A stretch of DNA of 6,518 nt from an uncultured Eubacteriales bacterium. GTDB lineage: Bacteria; Bacillota_A; Clostridia; Oscillospirales; Oscillospiraceae. Within the stretch, counting starts at the first letter, position 1, and each line of letters opens with the position of its first letter. Below, piece by piece: positions 5,471 through 6,518 of the stretch. The DNA lies in NCBI GenBank assembly GCA_949739085.1, contig CATIYU010000145.1:1-6518 (forward strand), read 5' to 3'. The position numbers were made by a program, and so were the translations under genes. The notes beneath the pieces are model-generated. The model made no database searches, was not told the origin of the DNA, and saw only the letters and a program-made list of their open reading frames with translations.

Positions 5471-6447
5471 TTTTTCCCACCCTTGAGGGCCTTCATCCGC
5501 TTCTCGTGGTCCAAGATCCGCTTGCGGATGCGCAGGCTCTTGGGGGTGACTTCCAGCAGCTCGTCGTCCGCCAAAAACTCCAGGTTTTGCTCCAGGCTCA
5601 GGTTCCGGCAGGGCACCAGGCGCAGCGCCTCGTCGCTGCCGCTGGCCCGCATGTTGGTTAACTGCTTCTTCTTGCAGACGTTGACGGTGATATCCTCCTG
5701 TTTGGGGCTGACGCCCACCACCATACCGGCGTACACAGGCACCCCCGCGCCGATAAACAGGGCTCCGCGTTCCTGGGCGTTAAAGAGACCGTAGGTGACG
5801 GATTCGCCGGTCTCAAAAGCGATGAGGCTTCCGGTGTTCCGGCGGCTGAGTTCGCCCTTAAAGGGGGCGTAGCTGTCGAAGACAGAGGCCATGATGCCCT
5901 CGCCCCGGGTGTCGGTAAGAAATTCGTTGCGGTAGCCGAAGAGGCCCCGGGCGGGGACTAAAAACTCCAGCTTCATCCGGCCGCCCACGGGGGTCATCTC
6001 CACCAGATCCCCCTTTCGGGAGCCCAGCTTCTCAATGACCGCGCCCACGCTGTCCTGGGGCACGTCCGCCACCAGCCGTTCAATGGGCTCGCACTTCTGC
6101 CCGTCGATCTCCTGGAAGAGTACGCGGGGCGGGGAGACCTGAAACTCGTAGCCCTCCCGGCGCATGGTTTCGATGAGGATAGAGAGATGCATCTCGCCCC
6201 GGCCCGCCACGTTGAAGGCGTCGGTGGCCCCCTCGATCTCGGAGATGCGGAGGGACACGTCCTTCAGGGTCTCCCGGAAGAGGCGGTCCCGGATCTGGCG
6301 GGAGGTGACGAACTTGCCCTCCCGTCCAGCGAAGGGGGAGTCGTTGATGGAGAAGGTCATCTCCATGGTGGGGGCGGAAATCTGGACAACGGGCGGGGGT
6401 TCGGGACTGGCCGCGGCGCAGATGGTGTCCCCGATGGTGATGTCCCC
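5467..6447 (-). CDS. typA: translation-associated GTPase TypA/BipA, C-terminal part only (5' end lost at an assembly artefact)
   Basis: About 326 residues of TypA remain, roughly the second half of a family normally near 610 residues. They start at the end of domain II (GDITIGDTIC). They then cover the EF-G-like domain III (MTFSINDSPFAGREGKFVTS, and GRGEMHLSILIETMRREGYE), the EF-G domain V-like part (EKLGSRKGDLVEM, ARGLFGYRNEFLTDTRGEGI), and the BipA-specific C-terminal domain (NVCKKKQLTNMRASGSDEALRL). The GTPase domain with its P-loop is missing, not because the gene is degraded but because the contig runs into adapter sequence. TypA binds the ribosome and helps 50S assembly and growth under stress or cold. 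The ATG one would pick at 6483 lies inside the adapter and is false. GNAT follows with a 4-base overlap. In the intact genome the gene should be full length. Confidence 0.95.
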   Translation of the reverse strand, partial: GDITIGDTICAAASPEPPPVVQISAPTMEMTFSINDSPFAGREGKFVTSRQIRDRLFRETLKDVSLRISEIEGATDAFNVAGRGEMHLSILIETMRREGYEFQVSPPRVLFQEIDGQKCEPIERLVADVPQDSVGAVIEKLGSRKGDLVEMTPVGGRMKLEFLVPARGLFGYRNEFLTDTRGEGIMASVFDSYAPFKGELSRRNTGSLIAFETGESVTYGLFNAQERGALFIGAGVPVYAGMVVGVSPKQEDITVNVCKKKQLTNMRASGSDEALRLVPCRNLSLEQNLEFLADDELLEVTPKSLRIRKRILDHEKRMKALKGGKK

Positions 6448-6455
6448 TTTTTTTT
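6448..6455. other. T8 junction run between typA and adapter, origin uncertain
   Basis: Eight T (A8 read on the minus strand) join the adapter end to the typA sequence. Sequencing past the end of an adapter is known to yield an A run, then often G on two-colour instruments. Here the minus strand reads adapter, A8, GGGG, then typA. The run, and perhaps part of 6444-6447, is therefore probably not genomic. Confidence 0.7.
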
Positions 6456-6518
6456 CAAGCAGAAGACGGCATACGAGATTCAAGTGTGACTGGAGTTCAG
6501 ACGTGTGCTCTTCCGATC
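6456..6518 (+). other. Illumina library adapter: P7 + 6-base index + TruSeq read-2 primer (contamination)
   Basis: Positions 6456-6479 are the P7 flow-cell sequence (CAAGCAGAAG...ACGAGAT), 6480-6485 is a six-base index TCAAGT, and 6486-6518 is the TruSeq read-2 primer site (GTGACTGGAG...CTTCCGATC). The index is the complement of ACTTGA, which I recall as TruSeq index 8. All parts are present, contiguous and without mismatch as far as I can recall. This is synthetic DNA, not organism sequence, and should be trimmed with the T-run. Confidence 0.98.

Noticed and set aside
6448..6483. ATG and 12 N-terminal residues giving typA an apparently complete start
   Set aside because: These bases are adapter and T-run; TypA needs an N-terminal GTPase domain that is absent.
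6187..6489. Plus-strand 100-codon frame ending FFFKQKTAYEIQV
   Set aside because: Its tail is a translation of the adapter and the rest is antisense to typA.

Overview
The window looks like a piece of a high-GC anaerobic Firmicute of the gut Clostridia, probably Oscillospiraceae (Flavonifractor/Oscillibacter-like). The reasons are strong GGAGG ribosome binding sites, sigma-A promoters with TTGACA/TATAGT boxes, GC-rich third codon positions, and a PadR + DUF2812 pair of a kind common in Firmicutes. The genus is a guess from style. The right end is not genomic: positions 6456-6518 are an Illumina P7/index/TruSeq adapter, joined through a T8 run to a broken typA gene. The window therefore reaches the end of an assembled contig.

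Layout, left to right. Positions 1-324 hold no confirmed gene. There is a possible 3' piece of a minus-strand reading frame at 1-141, an 8-bp inverted repeat, and then the promoter of the first operon. Operon 1 (plus, 325-2319) encodes two G3E/CobW-type P-loop GTPases three bases apart. The first has the CxCC metal motif and a His/Cys-rich linker. The second lacks CxCC but carries a C-terminal TIGR03943/DUF1980-like domain. Together they look like a metal (probably zinc) handling or allocation pair. A strong intrinsic terminator closes the operon.

Operon 2 (plus, 2460-4150) has a near-ideal promoter overlapped by two copies of an ATATCGA-N3-TCGATRT dyad. It encodes a short PadR repressor coupled by an ATGA overlap to a five-TM DUF2812 membrane protein with a predicted exported C-terminal domain. 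This is a self-regulated sensor/effector-like pair of unknown function. A third plus-strand promoter drives a PgsA-like CDP-alcohol phosphatidyltransferase (4263-4829). It is followed by a 17-codon lipoprotein-signal-like remnant that stops exactly where the lipobox cysteine would be.

The minus strand from the right carries typA/bipA (C-terminal half only), coupled by a GTGA overlap to a RimJ/RimL-type GNAT acetyltransferase. The GNAT stop codon lies within the loop of a hairpin that terminates this operon and faces the convergent pgsA-like gene.

I saw no tRNA, rRNA, CRISPR array, insertion sequence or phage module. The most unusual points are the GTPase-DUF1980 fusion in a metal operon, the paired PadR operators, and the adapter chimera that creates false protein ends.
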